The notes under the pieces are model-generated. The model saw nothing but the letters and a program-made list of their open reading frames with translations. It was not told the origin of the DNA and did not search any database. From Eriocheir sinensis (lineage: Eukaryota > Arthropoda > Malacostraca > Decapoda > Varunidae), in the NCBI RefSeq assembly GCF_024679095.1, contig NW_026111228.1, positions 535,037-599,036 of the forward strand: 64,000 nt of DNA. The letters are read 5' to 3'. Below are positions 14,497 to 30,503 of this stretch, piece by piece (position 1 is the stretch's first letter; the number at the start of each line of letters is the position of its first letter). Both the position numbers and the translations under genes were made by a program.

Positions 14497-14589
14497 AAAC
14501 AAAAATAAATACAGAATACACAAAAAATATATGCAAAATACATATAAACAATGTAAATTTGTTTCAAAATATATATACGAATACACAGG
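14497..14589 (-). repeat. Satellite block 15, short minus segment
   Basis: About two monomers after the TATGTAAAACAAAAATAAAT junction, ending at CACAGGACATGGGTATTTTG, where plus monomers resume. Confidence 0.82.
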
Positions 14590-17500
14590 ACATGGGTATT
14601 TTGAATTTTAATTTTCATACAAATTTACATTATTTTAATAATATTTTATGTATTTATTTTGATACGATTTTACATTATTTTATTTGTGTTTTGTATATAT
14701 TTTTTTATACATATTTACATTATTTAATGTGTTTTTTGTATATATATTTGATACAAATTTACGTTATTTTAAGTCTATATGTTTATATATTTTCATTCAA
14801 ATTTACATTATTTTATATGTATTTTGTATATGTTTTTCAATACAAATTTAACTAATTTTATGTTTTTTGTATATTTATTTTCATACAAGTTTAAATTATT
14901 TTTGTGTATTTTTGTATATAGTTTTATACAAACTTAGGTTATTTTATGAGTATTTTTTATATCTATTTTCATACAAATCCACATTCTTTTATTGATATTT
15001 TGTTTATTTATTATGACGAGAATTTAAATTATTTAATGTGTATTTTGTATATATATTTTTATACGTATTTAAATTATTTCAAGTGTATTTTGTATATATA
15101 TTTCTATAGAAATCTACGTTATTTTATGTGTATTCGTATATATATTTTGAAACAAATTTACATTGTTTTATGTGTATTTTGCATATTTTTTCAATACAAA
15201 TTTACATTATTGTATGTGCATTTTGTATATTAATTTTAATACAAATTTGATTAATCTATGTGTATTTTTGTGTATGTATTTTAAAAAAATATGCTGTATT
15301 TTCTGGGTATTTTTCATCTTTATTTTCATACAAATTTACATTATTTTATTGATATTCTGTGTATTTATTTGGTATGATTTTACATTATTCTATGTGTATT
15401 TTGTATATATATTTTATATAAAATGTATTTGTTTTCATTTCATACAAATCTACATTATTTTATGTGTTTTTTGTACATGTATTTAAATACAAATTTAACT
15501 AGTTATATGTGTATTTTGTATATCTATTTTGTATGTATATTTTCATAGAAATTTGCTCTATTTTATGAGTATTCGTATATATATTTTGATACAAATTTAC
15601 ATTATTGATGAGTATTTTGCATATCTATTTCAATACAAATTTTTTTTATAGTACGTGCATTTTGTATATATATTTTAATACAAATTTAATTATTTTATAT
15701 GTATTTTTGTATATATATTTTTATGCAAATATGCGTTATTATATGGATATTTTGCAGCTTTATTTTCATACAAATTTACATTATTTTATTGATATTCTCT
15801 CTATTTCTTTTGATACGATTTAACATTATTCTATGTGTATTTTGTATATATTTTTTATACATATTTTCATTATTTAAGGTTTATTTTGTATATATATTTT
15901 ATCCAAATTAACATTATTTTATGTGTATTTGTTTATATATTTTTATACAAATTTACATTATTTTATGTGTATTTTGTATAAACATTTTCATAAAAAAATT
16001 ACGTTATTTTATTGTGTGTATTCGTATATATTTTGATACAAATTTTATACAAATTCATGTTATTTAATGTGTATTTGTATATATATTTTCATACAAATTT
16101 ATGTTATTTTATGTGTATTTTTTCATATATTTCATTACAAATTTACCTTATTTTATGTTTATTTTGTATATTTATTTCATTCAATTTTAAATTATTTTAT
16201 GTGTATATTTGTATTTGTATTTAGGTTATTTTATGTGTATTTTGTATATATATTTTCATCCAAAATTACATTATTATATTGGTATTTTCTTAATTTAATT
16301 CGATACGAATTAAGATTATTTCATAGGTATTTTGTATACATATTTTTATACTCATTTACATTATCTAATGTGTGTTTTGTATATATATTTTTATGCAAAT
16401 TTATTTTATGTTCATTTTTGTACATATATTTTTATAGAAATTTGCGTTATTTTATGTATATAGTTTTATATAAATTTACGTTATTTTATGTGCATTTTGT
16501 ATATTTATATTTATACAAATACACATTCTTTTATTGCTATATTGTTTATTTATATTTATACGAATTTACATTATTTTATGTGTATTTTGTATACATTTTT
16601 TTATACGTATTTACTTATTTTTATGTGTATTTTGTATATGTATTTTTATAGAAATCTAACTTATTTTATGTGTATTCGCATATATATTTTGAAACAAATT
16701 TACATTATTTTATATGTATTTTGCATATCTATTTCAATACAAATTTACCGTATGGTATGTGCATTTTGTATATTTATTTTGATACAAATTCAAATATTTT
16801 ATGTGTATTTTGGTATCAATAATTTCATAAAAAATGCGTTATTTTATAGGTATTTTGCATCTTAATTTTCATACAAATTTACATTATTTTATTAATATTC
16901 TGTGTATATATTTTGATTCGATTTTACATTATTCTATTTGTGTTTTGTATATATTTTTTTATACATATTTACATTATTTAATGTGTATTTTGTATATATA
17001 TTTCATACAAATTTACGTAATTATATGTGTATTTGTTTATATATTTTCTTTCAAATATACATTATTTGATGTGTATTTGTATATGTATTTCAATAGAAAT
17101 TAACCTAATTTTATGTGTATTTTGTATATTTCTTTTCATACAAATTTAAATTATTTTTGTGTATTTTTGTATATAGTTTTATACAAATTTAGGTTATTTT
17201 ATGTACGCATTTACATTATTTAATGTGTGTTTTGTATATATATTTTTATCCAAAGTTAATTTATTTTACGTTCATTTTTGGACATATATTTTTATAGAAA
17301 TTAGCGTTATTTTATTTGTATTTGTATATGTTTTCTCATACAAATTTACATTATTTTATTGCTATTTTGTTTATTTAGTTTGATACGAATTACATGATTA
17401 TATGTGTATTTTGTACATACTTTTTATACGTATTTGCATTACTTAATGTGTATTTTGTTTATATATTTTTAAACAAATTTACGTTATTATATGTATTTTT

Positions 17501-19322
17501 ATAAATATTTTGATACAAATTTACATTATTTTTTGTATTTTGTATATACATTTCAATTCAAATTTAGCTTATTTTATCTGTATTTTGTATATCTATTTTC
17601 ATACGAATTTAATTACTTCTTTGTATTTTTGTATATAGTTTTATACAAATTTACGTTATTTTATGTGTATTTTGTATATTTATATTTATACAAATACACA
17701 TTCTTTTATTGGTATTTTGTTTATTTATTTTGATACGAGTTTACATTGTTTTATGTGTATTTTGTATACATTTTTTTATACGTATTTACTTCATTTTACG
17801 TGTATTTTGTATATATATTTTTATACAAATCTACGTTATTTTATGTGTATTCGTATATATAGTTTGAAACAAATTTACATTGTTTTAAAAGTATTTTGCA
17901 TATCTATTTCAATACAGATTTACCTTATTGTATGTGTATTTTGTATATTTATTTTAATACAAATAAAAATTTTTATGTGTATTTTTGTATATATATTTAA
18001 AAAAAAAGCGTTATTTTATGGGTATTTTGCTTCTTTATTTTCATACAAATTTACATTATTTTATTAATATTCTGTGTATTTATTTTGATACGATTTTACA
18101 TTATTCTATTTGTGTTTCGTATATATTTTTTTTTATACAAATTTACGTTTTTTTAAGTGTATTTGTTTATGTATTTTCATTCAAATTTACAGTATTTTAT
18201 GTGTATTTTGTATATGTATTTCAATACAAATTTACCTAATTTTATGTGTATTTTGTATATATATTTTCATACAAATTTAAATTATTTTTGTGTATTTTTG
18301 TATATAGTTTTATACAAATTTATGTTATCTTATATGTATTTTGTATATATATTTTCATACAAATACACATTCTTTTATTGACATTTTGTGTATTTATTAT
18401 GACGCGAATTTACATTATTTAATGTGTATTTTGTATATATATTTTTATACGTATTTACATCCTTTCATGTGTATTTTGTATATTTATAAAAAATGCGTTA
18501 TTTTATGGGTATTTTGCATCTTTATTTTCATACAAATTTACATTATTTTATTTACATTCTGTGTATTTATTTTAATTCGATTTTACATTATTCTATTTGT
18601 GTTTTGTACATATATTTTTTATACATATTTACATTTTTTAATGAGTATTTTTTATATATATTTTATACAAATCTATGTTAATTTAAGTGTATTTGTTTAT
18701 ATATTTTCATTCAAATTTACATTATTTTATGTGTATTTTGTATATGTATTTCTTTACAAATTTACCTAATTTTATGTGTATTTTATATATTTATTTTCAT
18801 ACAAATTTAACTTATTTTTGTGTATTTTTATATATAGTTTTATACAAATTTACGTTATCTTATGTGTATTTTGTATATGTATTTTCATACAAATACACAT
18901 TCTTTTATTGATATTTCAATTATTTATTTTGACACGAATTTACATTATTTAATGTGTATTTTGCATATATATTTTTATACGTATTTACCTAATTTTATGT
19001 GTATTTTGTATATATATTTCTATAGAAATCTACGTTATTTTATGTGTATTCGTATATATATTTTGAAACAAATCTACATTATTTTATGTGTATTTTGTAT
19101 ATATATTTCATTATAAATTTGCCTTGTTTTAAGTTTATTTTTATATCTTTTTTCATTTAAATTCAAATCATTTTATGTGTATATATTTATTTGTATTTAC
19201 GTTATTTTATGTGTATTTTCTATATATATTTTCATTCAAAATTACATTCTTTTTTCGGTATTTTGTTCATTTATTTCGATACGAATTTAGATTATTTCAT
19301 GTGTATTTTCTATACATATACA
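14590..19322 (+). repeat. Satellite block 16, plus orientation
   Basis: Contains nearly all of copy A of the 4.77-kb tandem duplication. It passes several times through the subtype series with irregular omissions: TATGGGTATTTTGCATC monomers lie near 16,834 (variant), 18,008 and 18,493. Confidence 0.88.
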
Positions 19323-19371
19323 TATAGAGTAAATTTCTATGAAAATATATATTCAAAATACATATAAAATT
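14604..19371 (+). repeat. 4.77-kb tandem duplication, copy A
   Basis: Near-identical to 19,372-24,138. Plus-strand open frames recur at a constant offset (14,946 and 19,714; 16,488 and 21,254; 18,862 and 23,629), with offsets of 4,766-4,770 bp. Small differences include a TGTGTA to TGTA contraction at about 16,235 versus 21,003. The left breakpoint is in GAATTTTAATTTTCATAC at about 14,603. Confidence 0.92.
19323..19371 (-). repeat. Satellite block 17, short minus segment at duplication junction
   Basis: Begins at a CATATACATATAGAGTAAAT switch and runs through one monomer. It is cut by the duplication junction, ATAAAATTAATTTTAATTTT. In copy B the same minus segment continues uninterrupted into the 24.1-30.5 kb block, so copy B keeps the ancestral right end. 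Confidence 0.86.
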
Positions 19372-22300
19372 AATTTTAATTTTCATACAAATTTACATTA
19401 TTTTAATAATATTTTATGTATTTATTTTGATACGATTTTACATTATTTTATTTCTGTTTTGTATATATTTTTTTATACATATTTACATTATTTAATGTGT
19501 TTTTTGTATATATATTTGATACAAATTTACGTTATTTTAAGTCTATATGTTTATATATTTTCATTCAAATTTACATTATTTTATATGTATTTTGTATATG
19601 TTTTTCAATACAAATTTAACTAATTTTATGTTTTTTGTATATTTATTTTCATACAAGTTTAAATTATTTTTGTGTATTTTTGTATATAGTTTTATACAAA
19701 CTTAGGTTATTTTATGAGTATTTTTTATATCTATTTTCATACAAATCCACATTCTTTTATTGTTATTTTGTTTATTTATTATGACGAGAATTTAAATTAT
19801 TTAATGTGTATTTTGTATATATATTTTTATACGTATTTAAATTATTTCAAGTGTATTTTGTATATATATTTCTATAGAAATCTACGTTATTTTATGTGTA
19901 TTCGTATATATATTTTGAAACAAATTTACATTGTTTTATGTGTATTTTGCATATTTTTTCAATACAAATTTACATTATTGTATGTGCATTTTGTATATTA
20001 ATTTTAATACAAATTTGATTAATCTATGTGTATTTTTGTGTATGTATTTTTATAAAAATATGCTTTATTTTATGGGTATTTTTCATCTTTATTTTCATAC
20101 AAATTTACATTATTTTATTGATATTCTGTGTATTTATTTGGTATGATTTTACATTATTCTATGTGTATTTTGTATATATATTTTATATAAAATGTATTTG
20201 TTTTCATTTCATACAAATCTACATTATTTTATGTGTTTTTTGTACATGTATTTAAATACAAATTTAACTAGTTATATGTGTATTTTGTATATCTATTTTG
20301 TATGTATATTTTCATAGAAATTTGCTCTATTTTATGAGTATTCGTATATATATTTTGATACAAATTTACATTATTGATGAGTATTTTGCATATCTATTTC
20401 AATACAAATTTTTTTTTATAGTACGTGCATTTTGTATATATATTTTAATACAAATTTAATTATTTTATATGTATTTTTGTATATATATTTTTATGCAAAT
20501 ATGCGTTATTATATGGATATTTTGCAGCTTTATTTTCATACAAATTTACATTATTTTATTGATATTCTCTCTATTTCTTTTGATACGATTTAACATTATT
20601 CTATGTGTATTTTGTATATATTTTTTATACATATTTTCATTATTTAAGGTTTATTTTGTATATATATTTTATCCAAATTTACATTATTTTATGTGTATTT
20701 GTTTATATATTTTTATACAAATTTACATTATTTTATGTGTATTTTGTATAAACATTTTCATAAAAAAATTACGTTATTTTATTGTGTGTATTCGTATATA
20801 TTTTGATACAAATTTTATACAAATTCATGTTATTTAATGTGTATTTGTATATATATTTTCATACAAATTTATGTTATTTTATGTGTATTTTTTCATATAT
20901 TTCATTACAAATTTACCTTATTTTATGTTTATTTTGTATATTTATTTCATTCAATTTTAAATTATTTTATGTGTATATTTGTATTTGTATTTAGGTTATT
21001 TTATGTATTTTGTATATATATTTTCATCCAAAATTACATTATTATATTGGTATTTTCTTAATTTAATTCGATACGAATTAAGATTATTTCATAGGTATTT
21101 TGTATACATATTTTTATACTCATTTACATTATCTAATGTGTGTTTTGTATATATATTTTTATTCAAATTTTATTTATGTTCATTTTGTACATATATTTTA
21201 TAGAAATTTGCGTTATTTTATGTATATAGTTTTATATAAATTTACGTTATTTTATGTGCATTTTGTATATTTATATTTATACAAATACACATTCTTTTAT
21301 TGCTATATTGTTTATTTATATTTATACGAATTTACATTATTTTATGTGTATTTTGTATACATTTTTTTATACGTATTTACTTATTTTTATGTGTATTTTG
21401 TATATGTATTTTTATAGAAATCTAACTTATTTTATGTGTATTCGTATATATATTTTGAAACAAATTTACATTATTTTATATGTATTTTGCATATCTATTT
21501 CAATACAAATTTACCGTATGGTATGTGCATTTTGTATATTTATTTTGATACAAATTCAAATATTTTATGTGTATTTTGGTATCAATAATTTCATAAAAAA
21601 TGCGTTATTTGATAGGTATTTTGCATCTTAATTTTCATACAAATTTACATTATTTTATTAATATTCTGTGTATATATTTTGATTCGATTTTACATTATTC
21701 TATTTGTGTTTTGTATATATTTTTTTATACATATTTACATTATTTAATGTGTATTTTGTATATATATTTCATACAAATTTACGTTATTATATGTGTATTT
21801 GTTTATATATTTTCTTTCAAATATACATTATTTGATGTGTATTTGTATATATATTTCAATAGAAATTAACCTAATTTTATGTGTATTTTGTATATTTCTT
21901 TTCATACAAATTTAAATTATTTTTGTGTATTTTTGTATATAGTTTTATACAAATTTAGGTTATTTTATGTACGCATTTACATTATTTAATGTGTGTTTTG
22001 TATATATATTTTTATCCAAAGTTAATTTATTTTACGTTCATTTTTGGACATATATTTTTATAGAAATTAGCGTTATTTTATTTGTATTTGTATATGTTTT
22101 CTCATACAAATTTACATTATTTTATTGCTATTTTGTTTATTTAGTTTGATACGAATTACATGATTATATGTGTATTTTGTACATATTTTTTATACGTATT
22201 TGCATTACTTAATGTGTATTTTGTTTATATATTTTTAAACAAATTTACGTTATTATATGTATTTTTATAAATATTTTGATACAAATTTACATTATTTTTT

Positions 22301-24092
22301 GTATTTTGTATATACATTTCAATTCAAATTTAGCTTATTTTATCTGTATTTTGTATATCTATTTTCATACGAATTTAATTACTTCTTTGTATTTTTGTAT
22401 ATAGTTTTATACAAATTTACGTTATTTTATGTGTATTTTGTATATTTATATTTATACAAATACACATTCTTTTATTGGTATTTTGTTTATTTATTTTGAT
22501 ACGAGTTTACATTGTTTTATGTGTATTTTGTATACATTTTTTTATACGTATTTACTTCATTTTACGTGTATTTTGTATATATATTTTTATACAAATCTAC
22601 GTTATTTTATGTGTATTCGTATATATAGTTTGAAACAAATTTACATTGTTTTAAAAGTATTTTGCATATCTATTTCAATACAGATTTACCTTATTGTATG
22701 TGTATTTTGTATATTTATTTTAATACAAATAAAAATTTTTATGTGTATTTTTTGTATATATATTTCAAAAAAAAGCGTTATTTTATGGGTATTTTGCTTC
22801 TTTATTTTCATACAAATTTACATTATTTTATTAATATTCTGTGTATTTATTTTGATACGATTTTACATTATTCTATTTGTGTTTCGTATATATTTTTTTT
22901 TATACAAATTTACGTTTTTTTAAGTGTATTTGTTTATGTATTTTCATTCAAATTTACAGTATTTTATGTGTATTTTGTATATGTATTTCAATACAAATTT
23001 ACCTAATTTTATGTGTATTTTGTATATATTTTCATACAAATTTAAATTATTTTTGTGTATTTTTGTATATAGTTTTATACAAATTTATGTTATCTTATAT
23101 GTATTTTGTATATATATTTTCATACAAATACACATTCTTTTATTGACATTTTGTGTATTTATTATGACGCGAATTTACATTATTTAATGTGTATTTTGTA
23201 TATATATTTTTATACGTATTTACATCCTTTCATGTGTATTTTGTATATTTATAAAAAAAATGCGTTATTTTATGGGTATTTTGCATCTTTATTTTCATAC
23301 AAATTTACATTATTTTATTTACATTCTGTGTATTTATTTTAATTCGATTTTACATTATTCTATTTGTGTTTTGTACATATATTTTTTATACATATTTACA
23401 TTATTTAATGAGTATTTTTTATATATATTTTATACAAATCTATGTTAATTTAAGTGTATTTGTTTATATATTTTCATTCAAATTTACATTATTTTATGTG
23501 TATTTTGTATATGTATTTCTTTACAAATTTACCTAATTTTATGTGTATTTTATATATTTATTTTCATACAAATTTAACTTATTTTTGTGTATTTTTATAT
23601 ATAGTTTTATACAAATTTACGTTATCTTATGTGTATTTTGTATATGTATTTTCATACAAATACACATTCTTTTATTGATATTTCAATTATTTATTTTGAC
23701 ACGAATTTACATTATTTAATGTGTATTTTGCATATATATTTTTATACGTATTTACCTAATTTTATGTGTATTTTGTATATATATTTCTATAGAAATCTAC
23801 GTTATTTTATGTGTATTCGTATATATATTTTGAAACAAATCTACATTATTTTATGTGTATTTTGTATATATATTTCATTATAAATTTGCCTTGTTTTAAG
23901 TTTATTTTTATATCTTTTTTCATTTAAATTCAAATCATTTTATGTGTATATATTTATTTGTATTTACGTTATTTTATGTGTATTTTCTATATATATTTTC
24001 ATTCAAAATTACATTCTTTTTTCGGTATTTTGTTCATTTATTTCGATACGAATTTAGATTATTTCATGTGTATTTTCTATACATATACATAT
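19372..24092 (+). repeat. Satellite block 18, plus orientation
   Basis: Plus-oriented part of copy B. The monomer series is as in 14,604-19,322. Confidence 0.88.
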
Positions 24093-24138
24093 AGAGTAAA
24101 TTTCTATGAAAATATATATTCAAAATACATATAAAATT
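19372..24138 (+). repeat. 4.77-kb tandem duplication, copy B
   Basis: Second copy. It ends at ATAAAATTATG at about 24,138, beyond which 24,139 onward has no counterpart after copy A. Most substitutions and single-base indels are in T, A or TA runs. Confidence 0.92.
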
Positions 24139-27100
24139 ATGTAAATAAGTATAAAAATATATATATCAAATACACCTACAAAAATGAAAATTCGTATCAA
24201 AATAAATAAACAAAATTCCGATAAAAGAACGTATATTTGTAGGAAAATAAATATACAAAATACACATAAAATTACGAAAATTTGAATAAAAGTATATACA
24301 CAAAAACAAAAAAATAAATTTCAATTTGTATGAAAATAGATATACAAAATACACATATAATTAGTTAAATTTGTATTTAAATACATGTACAAAATTCACA
24401 TAAAATAATGTAGATTTGTATGAAATGAAAACCAATTCACATAAAACTACGTACATTGGTATAAAATAGATATACAAAATATACATAGAATAATGTAACA
24501 TCGTATCAAAATAAATACACAGAATATCAATAAAATAATGTAATTTTGTATGAAAATAAAGATGCAAAATACCCATAAAATAAAGCATATTTTTTAAAAA
24601 TACATATACAAAAATACACATAGAATAGCTAAATTTGTATTAAAATTAATATACAAAATGCACGTACAATAAGGTAAATTTGTATTGAAAAAATATGCAA
24701 AATGCACATCAAACAATGTATATTTGTTTCAAAATATATATACGAATACACATAAAATAACGTATATTTCTATAGAAATATATATACAAAATACACATGA
24801 AATGACGTAAATACGTATAAAATATATATACACAATACACATTAAATAATGTAAATTCGCATCAAAATAAATAAACAAAATATCAATAAAAGAATGTGTA
24901 TTTGTATGAAAATAGATATACAAAATACACATAAAATATTGTAAATTTGAATAAAACTCTATACAAAAATACACAAAAAATAATTTATATTTGTATAAAA
25001 TATATATACAAAATACACATGAAATTAGGTAAATTTCTATTGAAATAAATTTACAAAATACACATAAAATAATGTAAATTTGAATAAAAATATATAAACA
25101 AATACACTTAAAAAACGGAAATTTGTATGAAATATTTATAGAAAATACACATTAAATAATGTAAATATGTATAAAAAAATATATACAAAACACAAATAGA
25201 ATAATGTAAAATAGCATCAAAATAAATACACAGAATATTAATAAAATAATGTAAATTTGTATGAAAATAAAGATGCAAAATATCCATAAAACAACGCATT
25301 TTTTATGAAAATATATATACCAAAATGCACATAAAATATTTAAATTTGTATTACAATAAATATACAAAATGCACATACAATAAGGTAAATTTGTATTGAA
25401 ATAGATATGCAAAATACATATAAAACAATGTAAATTTGTTTCAAAATATACATACGAATACACATAAAATAACGTAGATTTCTATAAAATATATATACAA
25501 AATACACATAAAATGAAGTAAATACGTATAAGAAAATGTATACAAAATACACATAAAATAATGTAAATTCGTATCTAAATAAATAAACTAAATGCCAATA
25601 AAAGAATGTTTACTTGTATAAATATAAATATACAAAATACACATAAAATAACGTAAAATTGTATAAAACTATATACAAAAATAAACAAAAATATTTAAAT
25701 TTGTATGAAAATAGATATACAAAAGACACATAAAATAAGCTAAATTTGAATTGAAATAAATATAGAAAATACATAAAATAATGTAAATTTGTATCAAAAT
25801 TTATATTCAAATACACATATAATAACGTAAATTTGTATAAAAATATATAAACAAAATACACATTAAATAATGTAAATACGTATTAAAGATATGTACGTAA
25901 TGTAAAAATTTATAAAATTAAAGATGCAATATACCCATAAAATATCTTATATTTAAAAAAAATATATATACAAAAATACACATAAAATAATTAAATTTGT
26001 ATTAAAATAAATATACAAAATACTATACAATAAGGTAGATTTTTATTGAAATAGATATGCAAAAAACACATAAAATAATGAAAATTTTTATCAAAATATA
26101 TACGAATACACACAATAAAATTACGTAAATTTTTATGAAAATATATATACAAAATACACATAAAATAATGTAAATATATAGAAAAATATATATACAAAAT
26201 ACACATAAAATAACGTAAATTCGTATCAAAATAAATAAACAAAATTTCCTCTAAAAGAATGTATATGTGTAGGAAAATATATATACAAAATACAAATAAA
26301 AAAAAAATTATATAGAAATTATACAAAAATACACAAAAATAATTTAATTTGTTTGAAAATAGATATGCAAAATACAAATGAAATTAGGCAAATTTTTATT
26401 GAAATACATATACAAAATACATATAAAATAATGTAAATTTGTATGAAAATATATGAACAAATACAGATAAGATAACGTAAATTTCCATAATATATATGTA
26501 CAAAATATACATTAAATAATGTAAATATGTCTAAAAATATATATACAAAATACACAGAATAACGTAAAATCGTATCAAAATAAATAAACAGACAATCAAT
26601 AAAATAATGTAAATTTGTATGAAAATAAAGATGCAAAATACCCATATAATAAAGCATATTTGTTTAAAAATATATATACAAAAATACACATAAAATAATT
26701 AAATTTGCATCAAAATAAATATACAAAAGGCACATACAATAAAGAGAATTTGTATTGAAATAGATATGCGAAATACACATAAATTATGTAAATTTGTATC
26801 AAAATATATATACGAATACACATAAAATAGAGTAAATTTCTATGAAAATATATATTCAAAATACATATAAAATTATGTAAATAAGTATAAAAATATATAT
26901 ATCAAATACACCTAAAATAATGAAAGCTCGTATCAAAATAAATAAACAAAATTCCGAAAAAAGAACGTATATTTGTAGGAAAATAAATATACAAAATTCA
27001 CATAAAATTACGAAAATTTGAATTAAAATATATACTAAAATACACAAAATTAATTTCAATTTGTATGAAAATAGATATACATAATACACATATAATTAGT

Positions 27101-29116
27101 TAAATTTGTATTTAAATACATGTACAAAATACACATAAAATAATGTAAATTTGTGTGAAATGAAAACAAATTCACATAAAATAACGTTCATTTGTATGAA
27201 ATATATATACAAAATATACATAGAATAATGTAAAATTGTAACAAAATAAATACACAGAATATCAATAAAATAATGTAAATTTGTATGAAAATAAAGAAGC
27301 AAAATACCCATAAAATAAAGCATTTTTTTATGAAAATACATATACAAAAATACACATAGAATAATTAAATTTGTATTAAAATTAATATACAAAATGCACG
27401 TACAATAAGGTAAATTTATATTGAAAAAATATGCAAAATGCACATAAAACATTGTATATTTGTTTCAAAATATATATACGAATACACATAAAATAACATA
27501 TATTTCTATAGAAATATATATACAAAATACACATGAAATGACGTAAATACGTATAAAAATATATATATACATTAAATAATGTGAATTCGCGTCAAAATAA
27601 ATAAGCAAAATATCAATAAAAAATGTGTATTTGTATGAAAATAGATATACAAAATACACATAAAATATTTGAAATTTATATAAAACTCTTTTTATAAAAA
27701 TATATATACCAAAATAATAAAATTTTTAAATTTGTATTACAATAAATATACAAAATGCACATACAATAAGGTAGATTTATATTGAAATAGATATGCTAAA
27801 TACATATAAAACAATGTAAATTTGCTTCAAAATATATATACCAATACACATAAAATAACGTAGATTACTATAAAAATATATATACAAAATACACATTAAA
27901 TGAAGTAAATACGTATAAGAAAATGTATACAAAGTACACATAAAATAATTAAATTTGTATTAAAATAAATATACAAAATACACATACAATAAGGTAAATC
28001 TATATTGAAATAGATATGCAAAATAAACATAAAATAATGTAAATTTGTATCAAATCATATACGAATACACACAATAAAATAACGTAAATTTTTATGAAAA
28101 TATATATAAAAAATACACATAAAATAATGTAAATACGTAGAAAAATATATATACAAAATACACATAAAATTATGTAAATTCTTATGAAAATAAATGAACA
28201 AAATTCCACTAAAAGAATGTATATTTATAGGAAAATATAAATACAAAATACAAATAAAATAACTAAAATTTGTATAAAAATATATAAAAAATACATAAAA
28301 ATAATTTAAATTTGTTTGAAAATAGATATGCAAAATACACATAAAATTAGGCAAATCTGTATTGAAATACATATACAAATTACACATAAAATATTGTAAA
28401 TTTGTATGAAAATATATAAACAAATACACATAAAATAGCGTAAATTTATATAAAATATATATACAAAATATACATTAAATAATGTAAATGTGTATAAAAA
28501 TATATATACAAAATACACATAGAATAATGTAAAATCGTATCAAAATAAATAAACAGAATATCAATAAAATAATGTAAATTTGTATGAAAATAAAGATGCA
28601 AAATACCCAAATAATAACGCATATTTTTACAAAACTACACATAAGATAATTAAGTTTGTATTAAAATAAATTTTCAAAATATACATACGATATGGCTAAT
28701 TTGTATTGAAATAGATATGCAAAATAAACATAAATAATGTAAATTTGTATCAAAATATATATACGAATACCCATAAAATAGAGTAAATTTCTATGAAAAT
28801 ATATATTCAAAACACAAATAAAATGATATAAATAAGTATAAAAATATACATATCAAATACACCTAAAATAATGTAAATTCGTATAAAAATAAATAAACAA
28901 AATTACGATAAAAGATGCAAGATACACATTAAATAATGTAAATATGTATAAAAATATATATATACAAAAAACAAATAGAATAATGTGAAGTATCAAAACA
29001 AATACACCGAATATTAATAAAATAATGTAAATTTAAATGAAAATAAAGATGCAAAATTCCCATCAAATAGCGCATTTCTTATAAAAATAATACTAAAGAA
29101 TAATGTACAATTGATT

Positions 29117-29133
29117 AAAAAAAAAAAAAAAAA
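29117..29133 (+). repeat. A17 homopolymer inside satellite
   Basis: A run of 17 A follows AATGTACAATTGATT. Homologous monomers carry a CGTATCAAAATAAATA-type sequence at this place, so the run replaces part of a monomer. It may be slippage, a short retroposed tail or an assembly error. Confidence 0.6.
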
Positions 29134-29434
29134 CAGAATATAAATAAAATAATGTAAATTTGTATGAAAAAAAAAGCAAAATACCCATAAAATAAAGCAT
29201 ATTTTTTAAAAAAAACATATACAAAAATACACATAGCATAATTAAATTTGTATTAAAATTAATATACAAAATGCATATACAATAAGGTAAATTTGTATTG
29301 AAAAAATATGCAAAATACACATAAAACAGTGTAAATTTATTTCAAAATCTATATACGAATACTCATAAATCAACGTAGATTTCTATAGAAATATATATAC
29401 AAAATACACATCAAATGATGTAAACACGTATAAA

Positions 29435-29438
<4 letters not shown>

Positions 29439-29529
<91 letters not shown>

Positions 29530-29530
29530 G

Positions 29531-29606
<76 letters not shown>
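29439..29606. repeat. (TA)n microsatellite, ~168 bp, interrupted
   Basis: Nearly pure TA with one interruption (AAATGTATATG) at about 29,526-29,536. Flanks are minus-oriented monomers (CACGTATAAAAAAATATATA on the left, AAATACACATTAAATAATG on the right). Other monomers of this subtype have only ATATATATAC here. Confidence 0.95.
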
Positions 29607-29611
<5 letters not shown>

Positions 29612-30503
29612 CACATTAAATAATGTAAATTCGCGTCAAAGTAAATAAACAAAATATCAATAAAAAAATCTGTATTTGTATGAAAATAGATATACAATAT
29701 ACACATAAAATCACCTAAATTTGTATAAAACTATATACAAAAATACACAAAAATAATTTTAATTTGTATGAAAATAAATATACAAAATACACATAAAATT
29801 AGGTAAATTTGTATTGAAATACATTTACAAAATACACATAAAATAATGTAAATTTGAATGAAAATATATAAAGAAATACACTTAAAATAACGTAAATTTG
29901 TATAAAATATATATAAAAAATACACATTAAATAATGTAAATATGTATAAAAGAATATATACAAAACACAAATAGAATAATATAAAATCGTATCAAAATAA
30001 ATACACAGAATATTAATAAAATAATGTAAATTTGTATGAAAATTAAGATGCAAAATACCCATAAAATAACGCATTTTTTATAAAAATATTTATACCAAGA
30101 CACACATAAAATATTTGAATTTGTATTAAAATAAATATACAAAATGCACCTAAAATAAGGAAAATTTGTATTGAAATAGATATGCAAAATACATATAAAA
30201 CAATGTAAATTTTTTCTAAAATATATATACGAATACACATAAAATTACGTAGATTTCTATGAAAATAAATATACAAAATACACATAAAATGAAGTAAATA
30301 CGTATAAAAAAAGGTATACAAAATACACATAAAATAATGTAAACTCGTATCAAAATAAATAAACAAAATACTAATAAAAGAATGTGTATTGTATATATAT
30401 AAATTTACAAAATACAAATAAAATAACGTAAATTTATATAAAACTATATGCAAAAATACACAAAAGTAATTAAATTTGTATGAAAATAGATATACAAAAT
30501 ACA

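Larger units (their letters stand above)
24093..30503 (-). repeat. Satellite block 19, long minus orientation
   Basis: The longest single-orientation stretch. Positions 24,090-25,822 are the inverted copy of 7,612-9,340. Positions 26,830-27,680 are a direct repeat of 24,100-24,960. An AATACACACAATAAAAT monomer occurs near 26,105 and 28,066. A join near 28,915 (AAAAGATGCAAGATACACAT) and an A17 run at 29,117-29,133 interrupt the order. The block contains the TA array at 29,439-29,606. Confidence 0.86.
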
